A stretch of DNA of 64,000 nucleotides from NCBI GenBank assembly GCA_900095095.1, contig FMBT01000456.1:30478-94477 (forward strand), written 5' to 3'. This document shows positions 34,452 through 45,863 of the stretch, one piece after another. The position numbers and the translations under genes were made by a program. The notes under the pieces were generated by a model, which saw only the letters and a list, made by a program, of their open reading frames with translations, made no database searches and was not told the DNA's origin. The stretch is from Fragilariopsis cylindrus CCMP1102 (taxonomy: Eukaryota > Bacillariophyta > Bacillariophyceae > Bacillariales > Bacillariaceae). Numbering within the stretch: the stretch's first letter is position 1; each line of letters begins with the position of its first letter.

Positions 34452-37400
34452 ATGTCCAGGAAAGGAAATACTCTTGAATTTAAGAGGATATTGGCCATGG
34501 CCATGTTTGCACACGCTTGTTTTTGTACCCTACAAAAGGGAAGTGCTGTTGTAACAGCATTTTCTATTGCTACTACACTTTCAAATCGATCGACAGCTGC
34601 AGCGTCAAAATCCATTAGTAAATATGGTGTCCGACCTGCCTTTCATCGAGCTTCGTCGTCATCGGCGACTGCAGCTTCTGCTTCCATGCAATTGAGAATG
34701 AGCACCGCCATTGTTGAGGAATCTGTTGATCTAAAGAAAAAAGCAGACGTTGAGCACCCAGCCTTTGAAATCTTGAACAAGGATTTTGTCGAAGAATATG
34801 GAGCTGCCGCTACTTTGTATCGTCACAAGAAATCGGGAGCAGAATTACTTAGTGTTTCTACTGAGGACGACAACAAAGTATTTGGAATTACTTTCCGTAC
34901 GCCTCGTAAGTTAATATATATTTTGATTCGATTTGATTTGATTCGAACCTTTCCTTCTTTTTACCTTTCTCTGGTCGCCTCTGATTTTTATATGTTTGTC
35001 TAACGAATTTCAATTTCAATATTAATATCGTATCATACTGTATCGTTTTGTCGATGCTGGGTCTCTTTTTCCAATTTTCATTTATGAACACACTCAAAAA
35101 TAAAACGACAGCTGAGGATTCTACTGGTGTACCCCATATCTTGGAGCATTCTGTACTTTGTGGATCGAAAAAATATACGACTAAGGATCCGTTTGTTCAA
35201 TTACTTCAAGGAAGCTTACAAACATTTTTAAATGCATTTACTTATCCGGATAGAACTTGCTATGTAGTTGCCAGTCAAAATGAAAAAGATTTCTACAACC
35301 TTATCTCAGTATATGCCGATGCTGTCTTTCATCCGCGAGCGATCAGTGACCCTATGGTGCATGCTCAAGAAGGGTGGCACTTGGAACTTGAAAGTAAGGA
35401 CGATCCTTTAGTCTATAAAGGTGTTGTATTCAACGAAATGAAGGGTGTATATTCTTCTCCGGACTCTCTCCTGGGCAGAGAGTCGCAACGATCAATATTC
35501 CCAGACAATACGTACGGAGTTGATAGTGGAGGTGATCCAAGAGTCATTCCTGATCTTTCTTTTGAACAATTTGCCGACTTTCATAAGAAGTTTTACCATC
35601 CAACTAATTCGCGCATTTACTTTTCAGGAGATGACGATGTCGCAACACGCTTGAAGATGATGGATGAAGTACTTGATGAATTTGATTTTTCACCGGAGAG
35701 TAAGCCAGGAAGTACCATTGTATGGCAGAAGAAAACTTATACTGAACCCAGGAAAGAAGTTCATCCGTATCCCATCGGAGAGGATCAACCAGAGACTCAC
35801 ATGATGAATGTGAATTGGCTCATGAACGACGAGAAATTATCATCATTCGACGAATTGACATTAGGAATTATGGATCATCTTTTGATGGGAACATCCTCCT
35901 CCATCCTTTACAAAGCTCTAATGGAAAGTGGTCTCGGAGAAGCCATTACCGGTGGGGGTCTTTCTGATGAGTTGCTACAAGCAACATTTTCTATCGGTAT
36001 GAAGGGAATTAAGGCGGAAGACGTACCAAAGTTGGAGCAACTTATCATTGATACGATTGCGAAGGTTGCCAAGGAAGGTTTTGAAGCAGATGATATTGCG
36101 TCCTCCATGAACACAATTGAGTTTCAGTTACGAGAATTCAATACTGGATCCTTTCCAAAAGGACTTAGTTTTATGCTCGGAGCAATGAGCAAGTGGTTGT
36201 ACGACGAGTCCCCCACGGATGCTCTTAAATTCGAAAAGCCATTGGCTGAACTGAAGGAAAAAATCGCAGAATCTGGATCTCAAGTATTCCAGGACCTGAT
36301 CCAAAAAATGTTGGTTGACAATTCGCATCGATCAACAATTGAGATGAAGCCATCTAAGACTCATGAAAGCGAGTTATTGAAGGAAGAAAAGGACCGATTA
36401 GAAGACATCAAGAAGTCTTTATCTGATTCTGATATCGAACAAATCATCGAAACGACAAATAAACTCAAAGAACTTCAATCTGCGGAGGATTCTCCTGAGG
36501 ATCGCGCCACTATCCCTTCTTTGGAACTTGGTGACCTCAAGCGAGAAACCACTGAATATCCTATTGAAGAAACAAAGAATGAGAACGATTCAGGTGTTAC
36601 TGTGCTACGGCATGAATTTGGTTCTACTTCTGGTATCGCTTATGCTGTCCTCGGAATTGACCTGTCATCACTTTCAGTCGAAGATATTCCTTTATTACCA
36701 TTAATGACTAGTATGATGATGGAAACTGGCGCTGGAGATTACGATTCAGTAGCTCTCTCTCGTCGAATTGGTACCGACACTGGTGGTGTGAGTGTATCTG
36801 TCCTCAATACCGCGGTGCACCCAGAGGGTGCTGATGAAAGTGCGATCCTAGAGGGGAATCATCTTCAGACGAAACTCATCGTGAGGGGTAAGGCGACAAG
36901 TGATAATGCTGGGGAATTATTTTCTTTGATGAAGATCATTTTAAGTGATGCGAAATTTGACGCTAAATCCCGAGTGGTTGAGATGCTGAAGGAAACTAAG
37001 GCAAGCATGGAGGCTCGCATCGGAGGAAGCGGACATATGGCGATCAACATGAGAATGAAGGCTAGATATCGAGTAGGAGGATATATCGAAGAAATGATGG
37101 GTGGAATCACACAACTGGAAACTGTCAAGGATCTTTTGGTTCAGGCTGAAGAAGATTGGCCGTCTCTATTGGCCCGACTAGAAAATATGAGGAGTGTTAT
37201 TCTAAACGAGGAGACTTGCAGGGATGGTATGTTCTTGGATATTACTGGCGACAAATCCGTCCTTGAAAAGGTACAACCGTCAGTTGATACATTTTTGAAA
37301 GAATTACCTGGATCCAATACGGGTAAATGCCTTCCTAACTTCTACAAGGACGAACATCCTTGGGTTGCTCCTGTTAAAAAACTAATGAATGAATTTGCAC

Positions 37401-37999
37401 CAATTGCAGATGAAGGATTTGTGGTACCTACGCAAGTCTCGTATGTTGGAAAGAGTGGCCTTCTTTTTGAGGAAGGAGAACAATCCAGCGGTACTTCCCA
37501 GGTTGTTTCAAAATTCTTACGAACTGGATATCTTTGGGACCATGTCAGAGTAATGGGAGGCGCGTACGGGGGCTTCTGTACATTTTCCCCGTACTCTGGT
37601 TTCTTCTCCTTTTTGAGCTATCGCGATCCAAACTTGCTGAAGACTCTTGATATCTACGATGCTGCAGGCGATGCTGTTATTGCAGCAGCGGAACAGATGA
37701 GAAATGATCCGGACATTCTCTCCCAAACAATTATTGGAACTATTGGCGAGATGGACGGTTCTCTTGGTCCTGATCAGAAAGGTTTCACCTCTCTTCAAAG
37801 ATGGTTGGTCAACGAAAGTCCAAGTTACCGACAAGCATTTAGAGATCAAATCCTGGACACCAAGCCAGAAGATTTTGATGCGTTTGGAGAACGTCTGAAG
37901 AAGATTAAGGATCCATCTGTTGCAGTTGTTAGCTCCCAATCTGCCTTCGAAACTGCCGAGAAGGATGGCAAAAAGTTCAATTTGAAAACAATTATGTAA
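34452..37999 (+). CDS. PITRM1: Presequence protease (M16C metalloprotease), probably plastid-targeted
   Basis: This enzyme degrades cleaved targeting peptides in organelles. Exon 1 (34452-34905) is spliced in phase 1 across a 206-nt intron to exon 2 (35112-37999), giving [22 protein letters not shown] with the inverted zinc motif HILEH at about residues 160-164. Downstream are TFLNAFTYPDRTCYVVAS, KGVVFNEMKGVYS and NTYGVDSGGDP, all typical of the PreP family. The 1113-residue length fits, and the frame is unbroken in 3.3 kb. The N-terminus has a hydrophobic segment ending VVTAFSIATT, which looks like a diatom signal peptide followed by a plastid transit motif around Phe. That points to the plastid stroma, although mitochondrial import cannot be excluded. 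Confidence 0.93.
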
Positions 38000-38681
38000 T
38001 GCATTTCTCACCCTAGCTATAGACAATATCTCATTATAACGAAACTAGACTATTAATAATATTTTGATACTACACTGAGACAATAAATATCTTATCTACT
38101 TAGCTGTACTACTGTAGTAGCAGTTTGATTAGTCACCTAGGCAGCTACTACATGCTACGGTTTTGTAGGTTATAAATACGTCAGTCCCGCATGGTAAACC
38201 AATTCTAAAAATATAAAAAACGAAATCAAGATCGATTCCCGAACTCGAGGGCGCTAGATTTGTTTTTGTCTTTTCTTTGTTGTTGTTTTAGCTTATATAG
38301 TATTGTTTTTTGATGACGTCAAAACCAATTCGACTAGCTTTGGCGAAAATCTAGTCTCCGTGCGCGTAAAAAGAATATCTACACGTGCCTCTCCTGACAA
38401 TTAATTTTCTCTCATTGGACTAACTTAGATAAAATTTCTCCTTCTTCGCAACTATTTTGTTGTAAGTACAAAAGTACGTGAAACTGAAATTATCTAATTT
38501 AGCACACGCGCAGCAATAATTACGAAAAAATAACTGGAAATGAAATTTTATAAATTTGGGAAAAAATCTTAGTACGTGTACACGTAGAAATCTACGTGAG
38601 GTTTTCAAGGCTTGCTCTCCTCTTGTAAAAAATTTCCGAGCAAGCCTTGTTCATACTTAATTTCACAAAAAACAGAGTAAG
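38000..38681. other. Intergenic region with CRE-like palindrome
   Basis: Contains a TATAAATA motif near 38172 and the palindrome TGACGTCA at 38314-38321, 361 bp upstream of the RNA-binding protein start. No gene is seen. Confidence 0.45.
38314..38321. promoter_or_regulatory. CRE-like palindrome TGACGTCA
   Basis: Matches the core bound by bZIP factors. Similar ACGTCA/TGACGT elements act in CO2- and cAMP-responsive diatom promoters. A chance match is possible, so this rests on the motif and its position alone. Confidence 0.3.
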
Positions 38682-41039
38682 ATGAACCAAAACTATGCAC
38701 CACACCCGCAACACCAAGATCAGCGCGGCGGCAACCGGGAACGCCAACATCACTATATGCAAGAATTGATGTTCGAAAACCCACCGATTGCATATGGTTA
38801 CGTCGATACATCGTGGGAGGCTCACGCCACAATGATGCATCAGTTACAACAGTACCAAAGGTATGTTTGATTCAAAAGGAATTATCGCATTAGGTCATGT
38901 CGTTTTCGTTTATTTGACTTTCTCTGTTTTGACGTCGCGGGCGAATGTTGTGTGCAGTAATTCTTCCAAAATGAATTAGTTTCCGGTAACGCTATGGTAT
39001 GTAATTTTGTACACTACTATCATCAATACTACATTATATAGATACTCTATCGGCCGATACAAACCTACAAATTGCCATGGTGCTTAATCCATTGGTATGG
39101 GAATCGTTTGTCAAAAAGCCTCTCCGAGAGTTAGCTTTACCGTACGGCTAGTTGTTACAAAGCGAAAAACAAGTATTTTTTGACACATCTTTGGCGAAAT
39201 ACAAAAGGGGGACTCTTACAAAAATAAAAGGGGGTACAATATTTTTGCGCGCAGTGAGAAAACACCCTCCAATAATTTTGCTCAGTGTTACACGCTTGTT
39301 GTTAGCGATTAGCTATCGTAATATCCATCCATCAACGCTTTTCTTTTGCTTCGCCGGCGTACTAGTAGAGCGTGGCCAGATTGAGGGGATCTGAGGCTAT
39401 TAGAGGACCTGTGACCTTTGTCCTTCATAGTTGCTTTGAGTGAATTTTAGTTCGTTGCTTAATTATTTGTGTTTTTTTACTGCTTCTTGCTTTTCTTCGG
39501 TATCCCTCAACCTCATTAACAATCGTTTGTAATATTTATCCAACACACTCCCCGTGTTGTTTGTTTTTTCTTGGGGTCTTCATTATCCATTTTGCAGGTA
39601 CGAGTACCCACACCCCCTGCACCAATCAATGGAGGGGGTCCCATTGCCACCGGGTATACCCGGTCTAGGCGGTAGCACGGATCCACTGGAGGCCGTTCTT
39701 GGGTAAGTTTAAAAATGATATTTTTTCAATTTGATTCTGATTGGCGGTGAAAGCACGTAATATCGAATTCTTTATTTGAATGCTAAGATGTTTATTCGTC
39801 ATCCTAGCTAATCTAAATGTTATTGCATCGCTACTCATGTACAAAATAACTTACCGTCCAATTTCTTCTTTTCTTTTTCCTATTGAAAAAATCCTTCTTA
39901 TCGTGTGACCATTTGTTTTTAACGCAGACCCTTTCCGTGCGCCCGACTTCGGAATTTGCCTTTCGATGCAACATTAGAGGATATCTTGATCCTCTTCCAG
40001 GGGTTAGTAGTTATTGACGTCGTCTTGATCGGCCAAGGCGAAGCGTTTGTAATTTTTGCGAATCCAATGGACTATCAAATGGCGCTGCAACGGTAAGTTC
40101 TAAAACACAAAATCATTTCACATCACGTATTCCTTTCCACCATACCTCCTCTTTTTCATTTGTAATAATAAGCATATTTTCCTCACTAAATATATTGTTA
40201 TGCTTTTTCATCCTACTATTATATTATTTATATCCATAGTGACCGTCAAACAATTGGAAGAAGCTTCGTTGCAATTAGTCCGGGATCGCGCTTGGATTAT
40301 TACTCAGCCATTGCTATAGTAAGTTATCTGAAAATTGATTCGTATATCGTATACCGCACAACGTACCAACATCCTTTCTTACACGCCACAATCTTTTTCA
40401 ATATTATCCATTTTTTTTCAGCAACAATGGCAAGAACAGCAAGGGGGACCTTCGTCACGATCTAGCGACGAAATCCATATGGGGGATGATCAGTATCATC
40501 AAAGAGATGTGAAAGGAGGGTCAGATATTTTTGGGATGAGTGGGATGATATCTTCGAGTTATCCGAGTCAATCATCCGGAGCAATACAAGGCGGTAACAG
40601 AGGTGATATTGGTCCGCGGCATGCTGGCCGTGGACCTATGGGTGGTGGACCCGGCGGACCTATGGGTGGACGTGGTGGCAATAATACCGGACGTGGTAAT
40701 CCTGTACCTCCTGGAGGTATGGTTAAAAGAACTGGAGGTGGAATCCAGGTCGGAGAACATACGGGTTATCTACGAATGCGAGGGTTGCCCTTCAGTGCGG
40801 CGAAGGAGGATGTCTATGTTTTTTTTGAAGAATACCACACAGTGCCCGATTCCATTGTACTGACGTATCGAAGTGATGGACGAGCAACCGGTGAGGCGTA
40901 CGTACAATTCGAGACAGGTGACGACTCAACAAATGCAATGGCTCTTCACCGTCAAATGATGGGCAATAGATACATCGAGCTGTTTCTCAGCAACAAAGAA
41001 GAGCATGGGCGAGCCTTAACGCGTTTCGGCGACCGTTAA
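38682..41039 (+). CDS. RNA-binding protein with two hnRNP H/F-type RRMs
   Basis: Five exons join without phase conflict: 38682-38860, 39598-39702, 39928-40092, 40240-40318 and 40422-41039 (381 residues). All introns are GT-AG; the first is 737 nt, the others 103-225 nt. The first RRM (RLRNLPFDATLEDILILF, then GEAFVIFANPMDYQMAL) spans exons 3-4. A Gly/Met/Arg-rich linker follows (40600-40730), then a well-conserved second RRM: LRMRGLPFSAAKEDVYVFF, DGRATGEAYVQF, and MGNRYIELFLSNKEEH. These quasi-RRMs bind G-rich RNA in the hnRNP F/H and ESRP proteins, which regulate splicing. The N-terminus is Gln/His-rich. The gene is intact. The exact orthologue cannot be named from sequence alone. Confidence 0.9.
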
Positions 41040-41774
41040 GATTTTGTCTACTGCTTACAGTAGTAGGCATTACTACAAAAAGGAAAGAAAGGAAAAAAAC
41101 AGGACTTCATAATAGATTCACGTATCTTTTTTATGTTATTGGGTCAAGCAACGATGTTGTTCCATGGGGTGAGGAAAAAAAAATTACAAAATAAAAGAAA
41201 TGAAACCACGTTGTCAAGCCAGCGAATCGATATCCTTGTCGGTTATCGATTCATGTTGAACGTCATACGTATCGTTTCTTGATTTATCATAAGAGATATT
41301 CGAATCAAATCAAATCATTCAAACCATCATTATCTATATATTATATCTGTCCTGTCTTTTTAATCTATTATCTTAAATCCTGGATTATTGAATTAGTCAG
41401 AGATGATTATCGTTATTTCTATTACTACGAAGTACTGCAGTCATTACATTAAATTTGTTACTATCTTCATTTGCGTTCCTTTACTACTCACCGTCCAGCG
41501 TATTAAATATTTCATATACGTCCGTCCTTTCAACAAATTGAATCAAATCACATTATTTGGTAGTTAATAGCACTAACAAACTACGCACATTCCATTATCC
41601 TATTACAACAAAAGCTACACAAGACAATACAGTGTACGTTTATGCATTTAATGGAGATATTATTTATGCTTTGCTACCTAGTATTACTGTAATGCAATTG
41701 TATCTTCCCACAATATTATTACTAGTACAATAAAAGATACGGCCGTGTATCGTACCGAGTACCGAGTTAAAATG
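41040..41774. other. Convergent intergenic region
   Basis: About 735 bp, AT-rich, between converging genes. It holds an oligo-A stretch (41178-41200) and AATAAA-like motifs; I see no gene. Confidence 0.5.
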
Positions 41775-42122
41775 TTACAATCCTCCGAATAAAACACCCA
41801 CTAAAGTGGCACCCATAGCAACTCCAACTCCAGCAAGCATATAAGATGCTAGGGAAGATGCAATAGATTGTGGCTGAATATCATTATCAGTACTCGGTTG
41901 AAACGGTGACGATATCTTTAATTTATTACTGTATTCATTATGCTGTCGTTGTTCTTCAAGTAAAGACGGAAGACTTTGATTTTGCGTACTACTACTACTA
42001 CTAGTGGTAACTGCTACAGGAATATTTTTGACCTTCTTTCTAGGATCTCTTACAATCGTCCTTCTTTTACTCGGAGCGTTAGTTGTGGCTTTTGATAGCA
42101 ATGCTAAAGATCTTCGAAGCAT
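41775..42122 (-). CDS. Small mitochondrial membrane protein, unknown
   Basis: This 115-residue frame begins MLRRSLALLSKATTNAPSKRR, a basic amphipathic presequence expected for mitochondria. A Ser/Gln/Asn-rich middle follows, and it ends with one membrane helix (SYMLAGVGVAMGATLVGVLFG) whose Gly spacing resembles a helix-packing motif. It could be a small inner-membrane assembly factor or a respiratory-complex accessory subunit; no family is recognised. Support is the coherent targeting-plus-helix layout and the ATG; there is no homology evidence. Confidence 0.55.
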   Translation of the reverse strand: MLRRSLALLSKATTNAPSKRRTIVRDPRKKVKNIPVAVTTSSSSSTQNQSLPSLLEEQRQHNEYSNKLKISSPFQPSTDNDIQPQSIASSLASYMLAGVGVAMGATLVGVLFGGL

Positions 42123-43081
42123 ACTTTCTAAATTTTTTATTTATTCAAGCACTAATCTTCCAACAACAAGACGCCAACGACTCGCTCACTCACTCACTCA
42201 CTCACTCGCTCTACAGCCTTTCGATCGGTAAACTGAAGCTCGAGAAGATTATATTATATTCTGTTTCAACTCATAGACCAAGTATAATTAATCCCCACAA
42301 TACTAGCTACAAATTATCCACCATAGGTTGCTAATATTATGTATGTTGATTGATGTGAGGCGATTCATTCATTCGATGCATCCTCGTCCTCATTTCTCAT
42401 AAATTCTCCATACGTGTCTATTCCATGAACTTCGAAAAGAAATGGCTGAAGGATCTTTGTGATGGATGAGTCACGGGTACACTCTGAGTCGTGAATGAGG
42501 GATGCGGGAATACTAATATCACTTCACGTTTCAAAAAAAAGAGAGAAATATCGGCCACTCATTTTCAAGTAATTCGCATCAGTGCATAGCGCAATTCTTT
42601 GCATGCGCTTAATTAAAATAGCCAGCACTGGTTGATTTATTTTTGATAGGAAGACTGACGCCAGACGGACCTTTTACAATGCTGCTGAAATGCTTTCGGC
42701 AAATCTGATGTGTTGTGTTTGAAAAACTTAACCATCCAATTTCAGGCGTGAAATTGCACGAATGTTGAATGTGTGGCATCCGATTTGAAGTTACCTCTAG
42801 ATTTGCTTCTTGAAAGAAGAAACAAGTTGCGGAAGCGGAAGTACCAAACATCCTTTAACTGTTACCCATTGTTACTGAAGGACTACAAGAAATTGATCGA
42901 CGAACATATCAAACGTTGAGAAGCTGCTAATAGAGTCACTCCTACACTACAGTATTGTCTATCTTTACGTCCGAAACAGAGACTAATTAAAGGAAGAATA
43001 AAAAGGTTGTTGTTGTCATTACTGCATAACGCACACACGAGAAATAAGAATAAGAATAAGTAGAAATACCATTATAATACC
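42123..43081. other. Intergenic region, divergent
   Basis: Holds a (CTCA)n microsatellite at 42184-42209 and otherwise AT-rich DNA. An open frame at 42609-42851 (-) has no coherent features. The promoter of the acetolactate synthase gene should lie in the last few hundred bases. Confidence 0.5.
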
Positions 43082-45495
43082 ATGAAGATTCCACGAGCCG
43101 CTCTCCTTTTAGTCCTTGGGGCTGGCACAACTAGTGCATTTATTCCCGCAACGAAACCATTTTCCGTCGTCACACCAACCACATTATCAAGTACGAAACT
43201 ACAAGATGAAGAACTCTTCAAAGATTTGGATAGAAATGGTGCACTTGCGAGTGATATTGCAGATCTTATGAATGCACCGGGTAGTAGTACCAAGTCAAAG
43301 CCAACAAAGTCACCTCAAGTTTTGGAAGCCGAATTAATGAAAAGTACAAAGACAGATATTAAAAGTATGATGAAAAAGTATGAGGGATTATCTGGTGCAG
43401 CTATTGTGTACTTAAAACTCCTTACTGGTGGTGTTGAGGTTGTAAATGGATATTCTGGTGGTGCTGTTCTTCCTCTTTTGGATCAATTCCATCCAGATAA
43501 TCCACGTCATGCTGAAATCGGAAAGAAAGCAATTCGATGGATTACCAACTCGAATGAATCATCGTCTGGACATATTGCGGAGGGGTACGCCAAATCGTAT
43601 CCTGTCAACACGGAAACTGAACCCGTTGGTGTCGTCGTTGCTACATCAGGACCGGGTGTTACCAATTTAATCACCCCTCTACAGGATGGTATGTGTGATG
43701 GTGTACCTATGATCGTCTTGTGTGGACAGGCAGCTACAAATGCCCCAGAAGATGCATTCCAGTCGGCACCAGCTGTAGAAATTACTACACCGTGTACAAA
43801 ATGGAGCTACCAGATTAAATCGGCAGCAGAGCTTCCATTTGTGATGGATTATGCCTTTTATATTGCCACCCACGGCCGACCTGGTCCTGTCTTTATCGAT
43901 CTACCGAAAGATTTGCAAAACCAGATCTTAACACCTGAAATGATCGAATCGTACGTGGAAACGACTATTCCCGATAAGCAAGCCAGCGATGAAAGTGGAT
44001 TGGCAAGCTTGTACACCGGCTTTAGAGAGGAGAATGGAGAAACGTTCAAGGCGATCCGTCTTGGAAATGAAAAGAAGGGATTGTCCTTTGAGATTGACGT
44101 TAATAATGACTTTAAATTGGTACCTGTTGCTCAGACTATGGATACTTTCAACAAGGACCATCATGTAACAGATACAATTATCTGGAAAGCTAATGCACTT
44201 ACGGGAGAACCTGAAAATATTACCAAGGAAGGGAAGTTGGATTTGAATGATCAAATCACAACAGATATGCTGAACTATATTAAAAGAGCAAAGAAACCTA
44301 TTATTATTGCTGGACAGGGTTGTAACGATAGTGCTGAAGAACTCAAAATATTTGCCGAAAAGCTTCAGATTCCTGTCACAACTACCTTACACGCCCTTGG
44401 AACTTTCGATGAACGGCATGATCTTGCCTTGCAATTCGTGGGGATGCACGGCCATCCAACACCGAATTTTATGGTACAGCAGGCAGATCTTATCATTAAT
44501 GTTGGTTCTAGGTTTGATGATCGTATCACCGGACGGATGGCTGATTTTGTTCCTGAGGCGAAAAAAGCGGCAGAGTTGGGTATCGGTGGTATTATTCATG
44601 TTGACCTACGTCTATCTGAAAATTCCAAACAGATCGCACCAAACTTCTTTGTTCATTCTACAGGAAAGAAATTCTTAACTACAATGAACGAAGCTCTTGC
44701 CAAGGAAGAAGATTTAGTTCCTCAAACTTCAGAATGGTTGCAAAAGAAGGCAGATTTACAAAAGGAATACCCTATTACCATTCCTAAATTCAATCCTGTA
44801 GAAATAACTATGATCGATGAAAATGGAGTCGAAACAAAACGTATTCAGAAACCTTTATCAGCTCAAAGTGCTGTGCAAATGTTGGATAGAACACTTTTGG
44901 CTGCAGGGAAAATGGATGACGCTATTTTTACCACTGGGGTTGGAATCCATCAGATGGTAGCAGCGCAGTTGATCACATGGACACAACCGCGACAAATGCT
45001 AAGTAGTGGTTCCCTCGGTACCATGGGAGTTTCGCTTGGTTATTGTATCGGGGCCAAGTTGGCAAACGATAAAAAAATATGTATATCTGTAGATGGTGAT
45101 GGTTCATTCAACATGACTTTTACTGAATTGAAGACTGTTGCTGAACAAATATTCCCATTAAAATTTTGCTCCTTGATAATGAAAGTCAAATGATGGTCGA
45201 ATACTGGCAACGTCTCTTCCACGATAACCGAAAACTGGCTGTCCGAAATGAAAATCCCGATTACCAAACCCTCGCTAAAGCCTTCGGGATTAGAAGTCTT
45301 TACGCAGATAGTGAAGATGGATTTGAGGAGAAGATGCGTGAATTCCTCTTTGATTACCCAGATGAACCCGTCTTATTCCATGTTAAAACTAGACGGACAC
45401 CATGTCTACCTCTTGTTGCCCCAGGACAACCCTTAGATGATATGATCCTTGAAGATATCAACGTTGAAGTTGATCAAAGCGCAGCACCAAGTTAA
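43082..45495 (+). CDS. ilvB: Acetolactate synthase large subunit, plastid-targeted
   Basis: This thiamine-diphosphate enzyme condenses pyruvate in the first common step of valine, leucine and isoleucine synthesis. The N-terminus MKIPRAALLLVLGAGTTSAF followed by IPAT is a textbook diatom signal peptide with plastid cleavage motif. Family blocks follow: SGHIAEGYAKS with the catalytic Glu region, TSGPGVTNLITPLQDGMCDGVP, NVGSRFDDRITGRM, SSGSLGTMG, and the cofactor motif GDGSFNM. One A is missing at 45147-45149 inside EQ-N-IPIKILLLDNESQ. Adding it restores the remaining 110 residues (MMVEYWQRLF, including the conserved Trp) and gives 804 residues. The block around residues 310-400 between core domains is longer than in bacterial enzymes. 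Confidence 0.95.
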
Positions 45496-45863
45496 GCTTT
45501 TTCGCTACTGATGCTATATTTGCATTATTGTCACATTATCATCCATTTTATTCTGCACAAAAAGCTACTTTTTAAATAAAATATTACACTTTTTACAACA
45601 AAACCTGGTACATTATTTCTAATTAGTAGCTCATTTTTTTTCTCCCTTCTACTCATATAAAGTCAGCGTTAGTTCTCTAGTAGTTCCTAGAGGTGTTGTA
45701 GTAGATCTATAGAATATTTCCAACTCAATTGCTGCAAGTGCAGTTTATAGTCTGAAGTTCCCAGTTAATATTTTTTTAATGTCGAATTCCTGCTATGCGT
45801 TCTCAAAATTAGATATGTCAGTTTGTCTTGGGTGAACTAAATGGTATCTTTTACTTATTCAAA
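45496..45863. other. Convergent intergenic region
   Basis: AT-rich spacer of 368 bp between the acetolactate synthase and NEDD1 stop codons. I see nothing beyond AATAAA-like motifs near 45575. Confidence 0.5.

Noticed and set aside
39152-39394. 80-codon open frame in the long intron as a separate gene
   Set aside because: It begins with a non-ATG codon and shows no domain. It is kept only as a possible alternative exon.
42609-42851. 80-codon open frame on the minus strand
   Set aside because: No coherent composition, no upstream context, no recognisable domain.
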